Of a stretch of 6,549 nucleotides of DNA, positions 6,126-6,549 are shown piece by piece. The notes under the pieces are model-generated. The model searched no databases and was not told the origin of the DNA. It was given only the letters and a program-made list of their open reading frames with translations. Position numbers and translations under genes: made by a program. Source of the DNA: Bacilli bacterium (lineage in GTDB: Bacteria > Bacillota_I > Bacilli_A > RF39 > UBA660). How positions within the stretch are numbered: position 1 is the stretch's first letter; each line of letters begins with the position of its first letter. Location of the stretch: the NCBI GenBank assembly GCA_028685445.1, contig JAQUDY010000058.1, positions 1 to 6,549 on the forward strand, written 5' to 3'.

Positions 6126-6549
6126 CTAATGACTATGACTAAATAATACTTTTAGAAAGACCATTAGAGCCAGACCAATTAAAATAGCAAATAACTGGAA
6201 CAAGGACTTCTTTATCCCTGTCTCTTTTTTTAGCTCTGGCAACAAGTCAGCAGTGGCGATATAGACAAAGCCACCAGCGGTAAAGGGGATGATAAACTCA
6301 GAGAAGCTCTCTACCCTGGAGGCAAAGACTATCGCTACAAAAGCTCCCAGAAAGGCACTAAGGGCAGTGACAAAATTCATGAACAGGGCTTTTTTCTTGG
6401 AATAACCAGCATAGATCAAAACCCCAAAGTCAGCAATTTCTTGCGGTATCTCATGAGCAATAACAGCAATTAAGGTAGCAACACCTAAGGGCAGATTAAT
6501 GAGAAAAGCACCGGCAATAATCACACCATCAAAAAAATTATGAAATAAG
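6126..6549 (-). CDS. ZIP-family divalent metal transporter, C-terminal half (5' end off the window)
   Basis: The frame is open to the right edge, so the true start lies outside; a GTG at 6522-6524 is internal, not the start. Translating the edge gives LFHNFFDGV ahead of it, which is the metal-binding helix (HNFxDG) of ZIP transporters. The next helix carries HEIPQEIADFG, the partner motif, so the binuclear metal site is complete, with Gln where many relatives have a second His. Three further hydrophobic segments follow (about 52-69, 77-95 and 108-128 counted from the GTG). The tail ends in SHSH. It would move Zn, Fe or a similar ion across the inner membrane toward the cytoplasm. About 140 codons are visible of a family length near 250. 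It is the first visible gene of the run ZIP-rarA-methyltransferase and ends 9 nt before rarA. Confidence 0.92.
   Translation of the reverse strand, partial: LFHNFFDGVIIAGAFLINLPLGVATLIAVIAHEIPQEIADFGVLIYAGYSKKKALFMNFVTALSAFLGAFVAIVFASRVESFSEFIIPFTAGGFVYIATADLLPELKKETGIKKSLFQLFAILIGLALMVFLKVLFSHSH

Noticed and set aside
1..6549. CRISPR array, insertion sequence or recoded UGA
   Set aside because: No regularly spaced repeats or transposase motifs were seen, and the genes use ordinary stops with TGG for Trp and no in-frame UGA.

Overview
The window is 6.5 kb from a low-GC bacterium in which every recognisable gene lies on the minus strand. Shine-Dalgarno sequences are weak or absent, gene spacing is very tight, the tRNA genes lack an encoded CCA, and both tRNA promoters have a TTGACA -35 box with an AT-rich -10. 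Missing AGGAGG boxes argue against typical Bacillota, and TTGACA-type promoters argue against typical Bacteroidota. A Patescibacteria (CPR) genome would fit, but this is inference and no marker gene settles it.

Right part (about 3652-6549), read right to left: the C-terminal half of a ZIP-family metal transporter that runs off the right edge, then rarA (AAA+ replication/recombination ATPase), then a class I SAM-dependent methyltransferase of the PG_1098/THUMP-like family. Gaps are 9 and 5 nt, so this is one probable operon of housekeeping character. Sampled 60-base lines run from 20 to 47% GC.

Middle part (3153-3651): no protein gene. It holds tRNA-Asn(GUU) and tRNA-Arg(UCU), each with a sigma70-like promoter, a palindromic terminator just after tRNA-Asn, an imperfect copy of the tRNA-Asn 3' end between the two tRNAs, and a weak hairpin with a T7 run in the tRNA-Asn leader.

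Left part (1-3152): a markedly AT-richer three-gene cassette starting 59 nt beyond the 3' end of tRNA-Arg. In order of transcription it encodes a group II PLP-dependent amino-acid decarboxylase, a fusion of an AP-endonuclease-2/xylose-isomerase-like TIM barrel with a minimal nucleotidyltransferase domain, and an unrecognised protein (1-415) that overlaps the fusion gene by 41 nt and runs off the left edge. Decarboxylase and fusion gene are in the same frame, separated by one stop codon and two codons. The fusion gene and the third gene are one nucleotide shift apart at a T8 run. Composition, position behind a tRNA gene and unusual content suggest an acquired metabolic cassette. It could join amine formation, a metal-dependent sugar-type reaction and nucleotidyl transfer, but its product cannot be read from the sequence. 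It is the best candidate for something undescribed here.
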